Of a stretch of DNA of 64,000 nucleotides, positions 1 to 13,001 are shown piece after piece. Under the pieces are notes generated by a model. It did not search any database and had not been told where the DNA came from. It worked only from the letters and a program-made list of their open reading frames with translations. The translations under genes and the position numbers were made by a program. The DNA is from Astrocystis sublimbata (lineage: Eukaryota > Ascomycota > Sordariomycetes > Xylariales > Xylariaceae): the NCBI GenBank assembly GCA_022453515.1, contig JAJNNY010000002.1, positions 806,001 to 870,000 on the forward strand. The letters are read 5' to 3'. Each line of letters begins with the position of its first letter. The first letter of the stretch is position 1.

Positions 1-1460
1 AGGACAAACGCCGGAAGCAAAAGAAACGGCGGCGCAATGCGAGGTTAGACCAGAGGATAGCACGGGATAAGCTCACCGACGAACAACGCAGGCAGGCGGA
101 TCAGTACGTCTTCAGGAAGCTAGTCGTCAATGCCGGCCTGATAGCGCTCTGGTACACATTTTCGTTGTCTATTTCACTGGTATGTTCCTATGTCGCTGGC
201 AGCAACGAATCTTGGTTTGTCGAGGCGCTAATGCATGCGATGTCCCTAGTACAACAAATGGATGTTCGATTCCGGCCGACTCAACTTCCCTTACCCTCTC
301 TTCACGACGTCAATGCACATGCTTGTGCAATTCTCTCTTGCTTCTTTAGTACTGTACATGATACCTTCATTGCGGCCAAGCAACAAGCCACAACATTCGG
401 ATCTCGGGCGATCCAGACACGAATCCGAGCCCGAGCGGCCCATCATGACCAAGTTATTCTACCTTACGAGGATAGGGCCTTGTGGCGCTGCCACCGGCCT
501 TGACATCGGCTTGGGGAATACATCTCTGCAATTCATCACCCTCACGTTTTACAGTACGTCTAGTCGGCAACTCTGAGCGAAGTACAAGGGCTAAAAGCTA
601 ACCTGACCATAGCCATGTGCAAATCCTCAGCCCTTGCTTTCGTATTAATTTTCGCGTTTGTTTTTCGTCTGGAGACACCCACGTGGCGACTAGTAGGCAT
701 CATAGCGACAATGACCGCCGGTGTGATTATGATGGTGGCGGGCGAGGTCGAATTCCACCTGGGTGGTTTCGTCCTTATCATATCCTCCGCATTCTTCTCG
801 GGCTTCCGTTGGGGTCTGACACAGATCCTGCTGTTACGACATCCCGCTACTTCAAATCCGTTTTCTAGCATTTTCTTTCTGACGCCGATCATGTTTGCGA
901 CACTGCTGCTGATTGCCGTGCCCGTGGAAGGCTTTTTAAACTTCTGGGAAGGAATCAAGACACTGAGCGACGAATGGGGAATCCTCAGAACGCCATTGCT
1001 GCTCCTGTTCCCTGGAACCATAGCCTTCCTCATGACGGCCAGTGAATTCGCTCTGCTACAGCGAAGTAGTGTCGTCACCCTCTCTATCGCCGGTATCTTC
1101 AAAGAGGTCGTCACCATCATAGTTGCGGCATTGGTTTTCGATGATAAGCTCACACCCATCAATATCTCAGGGCTCTTAGTGACACTTGTCGCTATTATTG
1201 CTTATAACTACATCAAGCTCGCCAAAATGCGACAAGAAGCGCAAATGGACGCTCACAGCAAAGAATACCAGCAAGAGCAGTCAGACTCATCCACCGAGCG
1301 CAGCAGTGAGACGGATGGAGAAGACGCCGGCTTATTAACTCACGGTGAGGACAGTGATGATGAAAACCACATAACTATCGACGGCGATTTGATACCGAGG
1401 ACACCAAGATCCCAAGAGGACGGTAAACAAGCGCGGATGGACCGTCAGCGTGAGGACTGA
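1..1460 (+). CDS. TPT/DMT-family nucleotide-sugar or triose-phosphate type transporter (3' part)
   Basis: This is a multi-pass membrane transporter of the drug/metabolite superfamily, TPT (SLC35C2/Ymd8-like) branch, expected in Golgi or ER membranes. The substrate cannot be told from sequence. The 5' end lies outside the window. Exons read as <3..179, 250..553 and 613..1460, giving 442 visible residues. Both introns (70 and 59 bases) have GT-AG ends, and joining them rebuilds the family hallmark SLYNKWMF at the first junction. The visible part opens with a very basic stretch (KRRKQKKRRR), then a first membrane segment. Several hydrophobic helices follow, with FxLASxLAF-like and GExEFxxxGF motifs typical of the family. 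It ends in a hydrophilic acidic Ser-rich cytosolic tail of about 85 residues. It converges on the RBM42-like gene. The family is sure; the exact subfamily is not. Confidence 0.85.
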
Positions 1461-2798
1461 TCCATCGCCCTTCACGACATATTCTCTTTAAAATGCATGT
1501 ATTACAAGCACTATTCACAGCATCTACGGCGTCAACAAGGATACAATGGTCACAAAATTAGGACATGATTTTACTCCGGTTTCCCTTCATCCCAACTAGG
1601 GCTGTGTATTGGATAGGCGGGACAACCCAGTTTATTGCTGCTTTCAATCTCAAGATTCGCGTCGCGTTTCGGGAGCAACTTCAGCATCGTGAATTTTCAG
1701 GATTGAATGGTCAAAGGCGAGACATGGGGTTCTGTAGAGATAGGGACCCGATTATTCCCAAAGGTCATACATACCTGGAAGGGGGAATGTCTACCAAACT
1801 GTAATTGGTAATGGGCACTCAATCTGTTGTCGGGCAATGGTGTAGGGAGAGAGATAGAGGCCCCGCTTGGAGATTAGAATCGCTTCACTCGGTGAATGAG
1901 CAAGCGAGTAAGCAACAGAGATAGATACCCACTGTATAGTTCAGTTGTATAAATGCAAGAAGAAACACATAGAATACAGAATGTCTGCCCGCGTAGTTCT
2001 AAGATTCCTAATCATCCATGCTCCCTCAAAGGGATACGACCACCTAGGCAGTGAATAATTGCTTCGGTAAGGTATGGCAGAAGACTTGTGTTACAAATTC
2101 TAGGGTAGAATCATGTTCTCCGATGTTGGGGGTAAAGTTGAGATGGTATAGAGCGTAAGAAAAGAGTTGGAGGAGGGACAAGAAAAGGCTCTCATAGTAG
2201 GTGCGCTGAAATTTAATTTTCCCTTTTGCTTTCATTTTCCCAGAGACTAGTATGGCCAATGAGTCAAGATCGATTGTATAAATCTAGAGACTAATTACAT
2301 GAACAAGCAGGGCGCGCAAAAGCAACATGCGCAATGTTAAGCACCGGGTTTTAGCAGTGTCTCCTTGTCAGAATCATGAGATGGACATGGACATTGCACA
2401 TGCGAGAATGATGGAAACATTCCAAATCATCTTGGTATAATTCAATTTCCTCGCTCTATTGCTCGACACTTGAATTTTGCTTGTTTACAACTCGAGACTA
2501 TGAGGTGCCAGTATGAACATCATAGCTAGAGTCTGAGAGCTGAATGACAAGAACTAGAGTTCGCCGAAATCTTCTCTTTGCCTAACAAGCGGTAACTGTT
2601 TCCGTTGTCTGGCTGTACCTGGTTGAAGACCGTGATATCATCTAATCCCCTTGACCCCTTCCCTTATCTCTTGATCATAGGGCGCATATTATTTGGATTG
2701 TCTGTAATTCCCAAGTTCCCATCTCATACGTGCCGTGGGATTCCACATGGTATCATAAACCTCGACATGAGGTAACCCGATATTGTGAAGACCTGAGC
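1461..2798. other. Intergenic, convergent 3' flanks
   Basis: About 1.3 kb between two convergent genes. I see only short open frames without codon bias or recognisable domains, so it probably holds just 3' untranslated regions. Confidence 0.5.
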
Positions 2799-3669
2799 TC
2801 ACCCTAATAGTCTCAGACCATCCTTCGTCTTGGAGCCTGGCTTCGTAACCCCACCTCCCGTGGGCCCCAGATGCGGTTCAAAGCTGTCGTCGCGTCCGCC
2901 AGTACCGCCGCCATTGCCACTGCGGTTTTTGTTGTTGTTGTTGTTGTTGTTCTTATTCTTGTTCTTGTTCCACCTGCCGCCATTGCGCTTATCTTTGACC
3001 ACCTGAGGCTTGATCTCCGTAGTACTCTTGCGGACAACGATGGGGTGACTCTGGATGTACTTGCCGTTCATCTCCTTGGCCGCGGCAAAGAACTCGTCAG
3101 GGTCACTGAAGGACACGAACCCGAACCCCTTCGACTTGCTCGTCACCTTGTCGCGGATAACGCGCGCCTTCTGCAACGACTTCCACCGCGAGAAGGCCTT
3201 GAGCAAGCTCTCGTCTGTCGTCTCGCCTGCCAGGTTACCGACGAAGAGCCGCAAGTGTGAAGGATCCCACTCTAGAAGCGTGTCGTCGGCCCACTTCTGC
3301 CCGCCGCCTGATCGCACGACTGTCTTCTTCTTGTCGCCCCCCAGAGCCGCAGCGGCGTTCACGGCTTCGGATGCGCGGTTGGCCGCTTCGAGCGATGCAT
3401 TGTTCGCCATGTGCTGCCCGGGCCTACCGGGAGCTCCGACGGCGGCGGCGGCGGCGGCGCCACCATCTTTCGGATCTCGCACGTAGGCGCTCTGCCACTG
3501 CGCGATCTGCGCCGCCATGTCGGGGTCGTAGTCGTCGGGTCGCGCCTGCCCGGGCACCGGGAATGGGTTTCGGATCTGGGGCGGGGTGTTGTAGGACGAG
3601 GTGGCGGCGGCCTGTGTCGGCTGCGCGCCGTAGTAGCTCTGCTGATAGCCACCTTGTTGGTGTTGTTGG

Positions 3670-3700
<31 letters not shown>

Positions 3701-3986
3701 GAGGGTACGATGAATAGGCGTTCTGCGGCGGGTAAGACGCACCACCACTGCTCATGCCGCCCTGGGAGCCGTACGACGGCGGGTAGCCCGCAGCGGCGGC
3801 TCCATAGTGAGTCGCACTGGCTGCTGGCGCGGATGCATAGCTCGGTGCGGCGCTCGAGGCTGCGTAGGCCGCGGGCGGGGCGGCGGCGGCGGATCGAAAG
3901 GCGGGCTTGAAGCCGGAGACTTTGGACGGGGGCGGGCGCGCCGGGAGGGAGGACGAGGACGAGCCTGGAGGACCCGGATAGGACAT
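2799..3986 (-). CDS. RBM42-type RNA-binding protein, single RRM
   Basis: A 395-residue, intronless protein with one C-terminal RRM. RNP2 is LRLFVGNL and RNP1 is KGFGFVSF. The RRM is followed by the RBM42-type block QSHPIVVRKST and a C-terminus ending KTKDGLRLLG, the signature that separates this family from ordinary RRM proteins. RBM42 proteins are associated with spliceosomal tri-snRNP and hnRNP complexes in other eukaryotes. The N-terminal half is low complexity: Ala/Pro/Ser/Tyr-rich, with a poly-Gln tract interrupted by His (around 3660-3705, CAA codons). A poly-Asn/Lys tract follows the RRM. I chose the ATG at 3986 because the longer open frame has only a GTG upstream and that extension is encoded by a CTGT microsatellite leader. 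It is divergent from the 6PGD gene. Confidence 0.88.
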
Positions 3987-4045
3987 GATGAACTTTGCTG
4001 TGCGCCCGACGCGAACGGTGTCTTGTTTCTGGGCTACACGTACCT

Positions 4046-4070
4046 CTGTCTGTCTGTCTGTCTGCCTGTC
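4046..4070. repeat. CTGT microsatellite in RBM42 leader
   Basis: Five near-perfect CTGT units followed by CCTGTC, lying in the presumed 5' leader of the RBM42-like gene, 60 bases upstream of its ATG. Confidence 0.8.
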
Positions 4071-7000
4071 CGATTCGGATTTGACTGATGGGTCTCTGTC
4101 CGCTCGTGGAATGGTCACAGGGGTGCTGCTGCGTACTCTTCGGAGATCGAGTGTGAAACGGTGGACAATGGCAGCTCGGGGCTCTTGAGAAGTCGGCTTT
4201 GGTGTTGATGCGAAGGTTCGTCAATTGCTGGTCGCTGCGAGCATTGAAGGCGACAAATAAGGCCAAAAACTAGTCGGGGAGAGACGCGCGGCAGTGGCGC
4301 CTATCTAGAAGCGCGCTTGTGATCACCAAGATACATGTACATAGGTACATGTGCACTGTACGGCGTCTTTACGTCACACACATACTGCCCTGACGCCTGT
4401 AGTAACATTAGGTACCTTTGGGACTTCAGGGACCTACTATAGAACACAAAACTTAATCAAGTTCAATTGATATAACTGTTCTATGCCAAAGTATTGGATT
4501 TGATACCAAACCGTTCAGGTGTAACACAATGTTGGTCATTTGAAGTTCCGGTATGCCATTGAGGTCACGAGTCGTAGGCTTATAAGGTTGCTAATAGACA
4601 AGCACTTAATTCGCAGTTGGGGACCAGCACAGCCTGCGTACAACTGCAAGTAATTTTCTCGTTTATTGACCAATCCGTTGTAAATACACCCGGTAGCCGT
4701 GCAATGAGGGGCACTTTCTTCGACTGCACCTGAAGAGAAACTGTAGGCGGACTTCGCATCATGTGAGGCTCGAGGGAGGTCTGAAATATTGCTTTTTGCC
4801 AATGGATGACAAGACAGGCACCCGTATATTTGAGGCTAAAGGGATAGGTCAGCCTGCACTAACTACCTAAGTAGGTACTCACACCTCTGGTAAATGGATA
4901 GCAAGCCTACCAGCACAATAAGTGCATCGAAAATCCGGGCTCTTTTGACTAATACATCGTGATTCCAGTTACTTACGAATCTTCAGCGCCAGAGTAGTAA
5001 CCTGAGGCTGAGATTCGCATTTGCATCTCATCCCTGCACCAGAGCAGCCGGTAATACTTGACGGGTTCGCGAACAACCTCGCCACTAGCGGAGAGGCGAG
5101 GTAGGCGAACTTTCAATGATCAAAGCCGTCCCCAAGTCCATGAGCACCGTGGCCTGAAGCAAAGAGAAAAAAGATAAGTTGCACTGCATCCGAAAACCTC
5201 AGTTGCTGAGCCGTGCTATATACCCAGCATGGAAGCGATAGTCCATCATTCTATCGGTGCAACTTGGTGACTCTGCAATTATCAGCACGAAGCACCATGG
5301 CAATAGCGCAGGTGATGGTATTATGCTCAACACCGAATGAAGAATTGGAAGATGCATACAAACCTACTGTAGTGAAATTAATGGACGCAGATGATAGTGC
5401 CGATACCTCACACATCGTGTCAACAAAAGACATTGTGACACACTCTGTTTGGGATTGTCGAGACAAACCACCTACGAGTCTGGTTCTGCACACGGGTGGC
5501 GGCACGGCGGTAGTCGATAATCTCTGGCGGTTTCACATGCAGGCGTTCATTGGAAACACACAATTCCAGTTAATGTCTCAATCCCCATGTGATTGACTAC
5601 CTCCTTGGTAGAGCCCAGAGCTTGGTACCTAGCGAGCTGGGTAGGTAGAGTAGGTAGGTCCCCAGACATAAACCCAGACCCTTATACGTTTTATCTCAAT
5701 CAACAGTGGGAGGGTCATTACAAAACGTCAATGTGTTCCATATACGATATGGGCTATTGCAATCTTGAGTTCTCGGCCCTTTTGGCGGAGTCCCGGGCCT
5801 TCAGGCAAACGTTAGTTGCGGCATTCTCGGACCTAACGGGTTGGATGGCTGGGTGTAAGCCACCACGTGTCACGAGCTACTGTACATACGAGCGAGGTTG
5901 AACCCAACCCAGCCCACATTTCCGATTGAGGCAATTTGTAAATCTCTGAACTTTGGTTTACTGTGGTGTATGCTTCAGATTTGTTCCAGCCTAGCGCGAG
6001 TTTTTGCATGATCCTTCTCAAGTTCAGATGCAACCCTCGAGGTCTCCTCGGACCCTTATGGTACCTACCCGAGCTACCTAACCTAAGGCACTTAAGGTAC
6101 CTACATATGTACTTGTCACCCCACCAACTTCGGATCCTTGCCTTGCTGAGCCCCTCGCGCCCTGCGACAGTAACACGTCCCTCCCGAGCGCTACCCAAAC
6201 AGTGCAACCTCGAATCAACGCAATGGACACAACCTCGACAACCTCGAACGGCTTGGTGAGTACTTAATACGGAGCATTGGCTACAGACATGCGGGCGGGG
6301 AGGCAGGCATAATGATAGATGTCTACCCGGCCCCCCAAACCTTGAAGCCGTCCATAATGACTGCCAGGTGGTTAAACAACCTGGTTATGGGATATTGTTT
6401 CACACGCACAGCTCGAGCCTGACCAACCCGCCAACGTGGTACATTTTTCCTTTTCAAGGTTATGCCTATGCCATCTATTAGCGTTCCCCAAAGTTGCTCG
6501 CCATCAAGTGTGTATGACGCTGGCGATACACGTACACATTTATACATACCTACCTAGTATTGTTTACACGAACCCCAAGTGATACGGTTAAAGCTAGTAC
6601 AGACAAGTGGCACTGGTCAAGACCAGTGCCAGTGTCGTCACCTGTCACTTTTTGTATTAAAAAAGATGCAGAAAAGTCTCCGGTGCATACAGCAAGCATC
6701 ATGGTGCTGCTATCGCCGTCGATCTCATTTTCAAGGGTCCAGCCAAAATCCAGTTCCACACTAGCCAACCTGCAAGGCTAGAACAGGCCGGTCACACCCT
6801 GCTGAAGGGGCAAGAAGGCTCCGATCTACGTCTTGTTTGAAGCACGCATAAATATATCAATATGCGGAAGTCTCTCAAGTAATGCGAATTCCCTGTGGAC
6901 GCAGGGAAGTCTGCAGCTGATCCGTTGATGTAACGGACCGTGTCAGAGAGATAAACATGCAGTCCACGGTCCCTCGCTAAGCTGTCAAGGAATGATTGCC

Positions 7001-7502
7001 CATCTAGCTTATGTTTGCCTACCTACTTACTTACCACAATACCACGCGTCGTGAGATAGAGGTGTGTACGAGTAGTGTAATTAGGTAGTATGTTGCGGTG
7101 TAAGAGGGATCGATCGTTTTGGACGAGCTTGCTGGGTCCACGGGTACTTGAGCCATGCACATGAAGGCGAGCGAGGAGCACTTCCATTGGTGGGGCTGGG
7201 CATCTAACGCACATGCCTTAGTAACCCCGCCATCAGTACAGTAGTAGAAAGAGTCGATCTAACCTTGAAGGTACCCTGTCCTGCCGCCAATCACACCGAC
7301 GCTAGTCCCTCCTAAGCAGGCTACTCCTGTCCTGGCGGGATGACGAAACGTTGGAAGCGATAGCGGTTCGGTTTTGCACATGTAGTTACCGTATGTAATC
7401 AGCGCAACCAGGCGAGCCAGGCGAGCCAGGCATCCGTTCTGCTTAGTTCCTAAGCGGCAGGATCTAAGTGCTTACAGTAAGTACAGTATCCGTTCAAGGA
7501 CG

Positions 7503-7534
7503 CCCAGGAAGCCCAGGAAGCCCAGGAAGCCCAG
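7503..7534. repeat. CCCAGGAAG tandem repeat
   Basis: Three exact 9-base units plus five bases of a fourth (period 9), in the far upstream region of the 6PGD gene. A shorter GGCGAGCCA duplication lies about 90 bases upstream. Confidence 0.85.
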
Positions 7535-7946
7535 TCGGGATGCCCATTGACAACTGCAAGTCTCGTCCCGTCTGGCCTTGTCCGGTTGCTTGTCCCTTGT
7601 AGATAATGTACATGTAGTAGGTTGGTTGCTTAGGTGTCGGACCGGTCTCCACGATCGACGCTACCTTGGTTCTGATGCCAGCACGGTAACAGTACCTTCA
7701 AGGACTCGAAGGACCTCCCTCCCTCTGAGCTGACCTAATTTTTTACCCCTCCATCATAGAAAAGCATCCTCTGCCCCCCCATCGCCATCCTCTTCTTTTA
7801 CCTTCCCCTCCATAATTCCCTCCCCTCCAACACACAACTCAACAATCATTCGTACACACGGCTACATTTCGTTTGCCGTAAATAAGCCCGTCGATCTCCC
7901 CACCCAATTGAAGTAATCACAACGCGTTATCAGCAGAACCGCAACC

Positions 7947-9936
7947 ATGTCTGGTGCCGTGTAAGTCCTATCGCGTTCCTGCTCTGCCCCTCACCCCATC
8001 ACGGCCTATTCGTGTCCAACACCACAGTCGAAAATAGAGCTACCGAGAAATGGCGGTCGGTGTGGTGATTGTCGAGTCGTCCAGTCGCCTTTTATCACTT
8101 GACCGCGCATTCCGAGCTCTCCCGCCTGTGTCTTCCCTCTCCCTCGACGTGTGTCACTGAAACAGCATGGGTCCTAGGGCTCGTCTGGCCCGCATCACCA
8201 GCTCCTTCAGCGGTGCAAGGCGAGCTTCCTTCCTTGTCACACCCTGATGGATGCCTTTGTATTCGTTGTGGATAGTAGCTAATTATTCTCAAAGTGCTGA
8301 TCTCGGCCTCATCGGCCTGGCTGTCATGTAAGTCGCAGCACCCCCTCCACCCTCTCGATTGATTGTCCAACGGAGCTGATCTTTGCTCTAGGGGTCAGAA
8401 CTTGATTCTGAACATGGCCGACCACGGTTTCACAATCTGCGCCTTCAACCGAACCGTCTCAAAGGTCGACCGCTTCTTGGAGAATGAAGCGAAGGGCAAG
8501 TCTATCGTCGGTGCTCAATCCACAGAAGAATTCGTCTCCAAGCTGAAGTCGCCGCGCCGTATCATGCTGCTTGTCCAGGCTGGCAAGGCCGTAGATGACT
8601 GGATCGAAACACTTCTTCCTCTCCTGGACGCCGGCGACATCATCATCGACGGTGGCAACTCCCACTACCCCGATTCCAACCGCCGAACCCAGTACCTGAA
8701 CACGAAGCAGATTCGCTTCGTCGGTTCCGGTGTATCCGGTGGTGAAGAGGGTGCCCGGTATGGTCCCTCAATCATGCCCGGTGGTAACGAGGAGGCCTGG
8801 CCACACATCAAGGACATCTTCCAGAGCATCTCCGCCAAGAGTTCTGGGGAAGCCTGCTGCGAGTGGGTTGGTGACGAGGGTGCTGGTCACTACGTCAAGA
8901 TGGTCCACAATGGTATTGAGTACGGTGATATGCAGCTTATCTGCGAGGTAGGTTAGACTGCAAAAAACCAGTGCCGTTCAGGGAGATTAACACCATGCTG
9001 CTAGGCCTACGACATCATGAAGCGTGGTCTCGGACTCAGCAACAAGGAGATTGGCGACATCCTAGAGAAGTGGAACAAGGGAGTTCTGGACTCCTTCCTG
9101 ATTGAGATCACTCGCGATATCATGTACTACAACGACGAGGATGGCAGCGCATTGGTCGAGAAGATTCTTGACAAGGCCGGCCAGAAGGGTACCGGAAAGT
9201 GGACTGCCGTGAACGCTTTCGACCTGGGCATGCCTGTCACTCTTATCGCCGAGGCTGTCTTTGCCCGCTGCTTGTCGTCGATCAAGGAGGAGCGTGGCGA
9301 GGCTTCACAAAAGCTGAAGTTCGTTGGTAACAGCCAGACTTTCGATGGCAACAAGGAGGAATTCTTGGACAACCTTGAGCAGGCCCTATATGCCTCCAAG
9401 ATCGTGTCCTACGCCCAGGGCTTCATGCTCATGCAAGAGGTCAGAGCTCCTCAACTCGTCCTTCTCGATGAAGTTTACTAACACATTATGAGCAGGCCGC
9501 TAAGGAGTACAACTGGAAGCTCAACAAGCCCTCTATCGCTCTGATGTGGAGAGGTGGCTGCATCATTCGCTCCGTCTTCCTGAAGGACATTACTTCGGCG
9601 TACCGAAAGAACCCCGAACTCAAGAACTTGCTGTTTGACGACTTCTTCAACCAGGCTATCCACAAGGCTCAGCCCGGATGGAGAGACGTTGTTTCCAAGG
9701 CTGTCCTGTTGGGAATTCCCACTCCGGCGTTCGCTACAGCGTTGTCTTGGTTCGACGGCTACCGCACCAAGGACCTGCCTGCCAACCTTCTGCAGGCGCA
9801 ACGTGATTACTTCGGTGCTCACACATTCCGAATCAAGCCCGAACACGCCAGTGAGAAGTACCCTGAGGGTCAGGACATCCACGTCAACTGGACTGGTCGG
9901 GGAGGCAACGTTTCCGCCTCAACATACCAAGCATAA
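7947..9936 (+). CDS. GND1: 6-phosphogluconate dehydrogenase, decarboxylating
   Basis: Catalyses NADP-dependent oxidative decarboxylation of 6-phosphogluconate to ribulose 5-phosphate in the cytosolic pentose phosphate pathway. Five exons (7947..7960, 8295..8327, 8392..8947, 9005..9439, 9496..9936) give 492 residues, the usual length. The N-terminal Rossmann signature GLIGLAVMGQN is rebuilt only when the 14-base first exon and the 33-base second exon are joined to exon 3. Other family marks are GGNSHYPDSNRR, SGVSGGEEGARYGPSIMPGG, the catalytic region GAGHYVKMVHNGIEY (Lys and His-Asn), GGCIIRS and the C-terminal YFGAHTFR plus HVNWTGRGG. Intron 1 is unusually long (334 bases) next to 57-67 base introns elsewhere. 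Codon use is strongly C-biased, as for a highly expressed gene. Confidence 0.97.
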
Positions 9937-10825
9937 ACTGCATTACGGCTAGAATACGGAATACGTCCATCATGGGTCCAGAAGCAAATGATTAAATCGA
10001 GGAAATCGCAAGCATTGGCAAAGGACGTTACTTCTACATAGATTGGATGGGAAATTCTGAAATTGTATAATGACCAAATTTCGCGTTTTCGTACAGTGAC
10101 AATGGTGATTAAGTTTGCGGTCGTTGGGTTTAGTATGTTCATGAAGGGGGCTCTTCAAAGTTCACGTGCGAGCTTACAGTACTTGTACACAGCAACTGGT
10201 TGGAACTATTGTAGATCAGGCGTAGTCCCAAACTCGTGGAGAAATTGGTACCTACCTACCTAACCTACCTATACCTAAGGGACACATGCAACTCAGGGGG
10301 GTGTGTAAGTTTCACGTCAGGCGTAGATAGATCTAGTAGGCTGCAGATGGGCGTGGTTTACACCTAGGTACTACCACCCTGCCCGGCTCGCCCGGTAACA
10401 TACTTACATGCCTACCCCCCTATCTGCCTGTACGACGGAGCTAGTGGACGTTAGCTTAGGTACCTACAACCCTACTTTACCTTAGGTAATCAATGCCCCG
10501 CCACACCTCACCAGCCACCAACAACCGAGACTCGAGTATGCTTACGCCACGAAACCCTACACCTGTCGCGCGCGTCTATCCTCCGTCCCGTCGCGACCGT
10601 TGGACTCTACCCACCCATCCACGATTTTATAGCGTGCAGCCTTGTCAGTCAATCCATCACCACATCTTTGCCGTTGGCGCTGCCTTATCCACGTGATTCT
10701 CAACCTTCAAGCCTCTCCATAAGTAGCGAACAGTCTCGTTCGCGTGCGCTCTGGGCGACTTTGAGCCACTTTGATTGAATCACGGCGCATTGTCTGTCGG
10801 TGTCGCAAGCTCGGCAGACGCTGCC
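9937..10825. other. Intergenic between 6PGD and Ssr4
   Basis: No gene seen. It holds an ACCTACC-rich stretch near 10249-10278 and the pyrimidine-rich upstream region of the Ssr4 gene. The open frames here start at TTG or lack support. Confidence 0.5.
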
Positions 10826-13001
10826 ATGTCCGTGTTAGGCGATCCCAGCCATGCTGTGCAGCGCGAGCTCCTGCCGCATGTGCACCTCCTCTCGACGAAC
10901 CGGTATACTTTCAAGGTCCATGTCCAGCCTCAGGAGGCCACGAGCTGGCTGCTCCAGGCGCCCAAGATTGCGCGCGACCGTGCAGCTTTCTACTGGACGT
11001 ACCTCGACAAGCCCGAGAATGGACAGGTCTTCCTCACTTGGCAGCCGCTCCAACTCATGGGCACCCAGTTCGCCAGCGATGGCTACATATGGCCCCCCCA
11101 AGAGACTTTCTTCTCGCACGACATAGGGAACGGTGTGGTATGCCATCCATCTGGCCACGACCCCTCCAGCCACACGTGGGTAACTAATGATTGCGTAGGT
11201 CCTCGAGATGTACTATCACAAAGCTGGCTATGCTCCCGGGGAGCCCTATGCGACTCACTCTCGGCGCCGTTTCCGTCTACACCCCCCCAATGTGCACAAT
11301 CCGAACGCGCCCCAGGTCGATCCAAGTCTGTGGATCGTTCATTACGGCCCTATCGAGAACAATGAGCGCATACCCCTGCAGATGATCCAGCGCGATCCCC
11401 GCGCGCAGGGCATCATGGACACTCGTGGGTGGCTTCAGGCAGGAGGCCAGATACAACGCAAGGAGTTCATTCTGGGGGATCGGCCCAACTGGCCACAGAT
11501 TCTTCTGCCGAAGGGCGCTGGACCCAAGCAAGCCACGGCCGGGCGCGGCGTCCCCCAGAACATGGCATACCATGCTCCACCGGCCGGTGGCCCACCGTCG
11601 AAGCGTGCGCGTACCAGCCAGCCTGTGCATGGCCAGTCAAATGCCATGGCACCTAACGAACCGACTGAACTTGAGATGGACGAGGACACGTCTCGCGGCG
11701 ATCTTTTCGACTTGCTCACGCCGCGTGACGTGAGCATCAGCCGGTATAAGCAGAACCATGGATGGATGGAGGAGATCTTGTCGTCGGCCTATAGAATGGG
11801 CCAGATCGGGTTTGCCGACATAGGGCTCGGTCTAAAAGGCGAGCTCGCAAGTCTCACCGAAGGCATCTTCGTGGCACAAGATGCCGATACAATCTCAGCA
11901 GGTGCACTAACAAAGTCCGCGACCACAAACCTAGAACCCGAGCAGGCTGCCGAGTTTCGAAAACGAGCCAATGAGAGAATTGACTCGACCAAAGCCGAGA
12001 TCGAGAAGATGAAAACCGACCACGCCAGGAAAATGGCTAGGTTTAAGCAGAATTCGCTCATCAGTGCGTCAGAGAAGGAATTGCGCAGTGCTGTTGACGA
12101 CACAACCACCGAATCACTACATCTTGATGCTGCCAAGGAAGAGACGGAGGACAGTGGAAGCCGGTGGCTGCCGAAGCATCACAAAAAGGTGGATGAAATT
12201 GTTTCACAGGTTGAAGCACATCTTAACCGTCGAGCAGAGGTCATTCATGACCTGAGGAGAATCCAGCAGGGTGGTTACCAGGAGAAGCCCGCTGTCCAGG
12301 GCAATATTCTGCAGGCGCCAGCAGCTGGATCAGCCGTCAGTGGCAATGGAAGTCACGCTATGTCGCGTCAGCCTTCGCATGCTAGTTCTCAGCAGAGTGG
12401 ATTCATGATGGGTGATTCTGATATCGATATGGGTGGTACAGCCGCAGGTCTTCTAGATCAGATGCATACCAATGCTTCAGCTAACTCAACACCCCAGCCG
12501 CCCATGTCCGCTGTTCCTTCTAATGCGGCCACACCTGGAAATCCTAATGTCCCGTCGCCCCATCCGCCACCAAACCAATATGGTATCTCATCTACTCAAA
12601 ATGTCGATGTCAAGATGGACGGGACAGACACACCGACCGGGACTGCTCCTGATCAAGGGACAGGCACAGGCGACTGGGTGGTGGTGCCTAAAGGAGGGGT
12701 TACGCCTGACGGCAGCGCAGATATGAGTTCGATTGTTGGTGCCCCAAAGACTACGGGCCCTTCAAGTAAACAAGCCTCTGCCGTTGGGACCCCTCTGGGA
12801 TTCAGCGGTGATACCAACGACTTCAGCTCATTGGAAGATCTGAACTCAGCGGCAGGCGATGCTGCAGGTGGATTCGGGGGAACGCCTGGTGGGATGAGTG
12901 AGGGGTTAGATCTGAACATGGACGACTCTGCGTTTGGCGACGCCTTCCACGGAGTAGATACCCAAGGAGGAGGTGGTACTCCAGCTGATAGTGGCATATA
13001 G
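10826..13001 (+). CDS. ssr4: SWI/SNF and RSC complex subunit Ssr4 (DUF1750 family)
   Basis: A fungal-specific subunit of the SWI/SNF and RSC chromatin remodellers, known from fission yeast, acting in the nucleus. Exons 10826..11137 and 11199..13001 encode 704 residues. The 61-base intron has GTATGC and GCGTAG ends and joins IGNGV to VLEMYYHKAG in frame. The N-terminal domain runs over about residues 1-170 (ELLPHVHLLSTNRYTFKVH, YWTYLDKPENGQVFLTWQP). The second conserved block, around residue 260, is GDLFDLLTPRDVSISRYKQN followed by WMEEILSSAY, the most characteristic Ssr4 motif. A coiled-coil/acidic segment with KKVDEIVSQVEAHL follows. The last third is Gln/Pro/Ser/Gly-rich and disordered. The first in-frame ATG is at 10826; longer frames begin with TTG. 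Confidence 0.92.

Larger units (their letters stand above)
3987..7946. other. Long divergent intergenic region
   Basis: Nearly 4 kb between the divergent RBM42-like and 6PGD genes. Open frames of 60-127 codons (such as 5213-5596) show no domain, no convincing splice extension and mixed codon use, so I do not call them genes. It contains TACCT/AGGTA-rich palindromic stretches (for example near 5640 and 6550), a CTGT microsatellite and a 9-base tandem repeat. The last 200 bases before 7947 are pyrimidine-rich, as usual for a highly expressed fungal promoter and leader. Confidence 0.5.

Noticed and set aside
3257..3910. Arg/Val-rich frames opposite the RBM42-like gene
   Set aside because: Antisense of GC-rich codons and CAA repeats; the minus-strand RRM gene explains the sequence fully.
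5213..5901. Two consecutive open frames of 127 and 102 codons
   Set aside because: No domain, no codon bias, no splice junction linking them, and one begins without an ATG in a good context.
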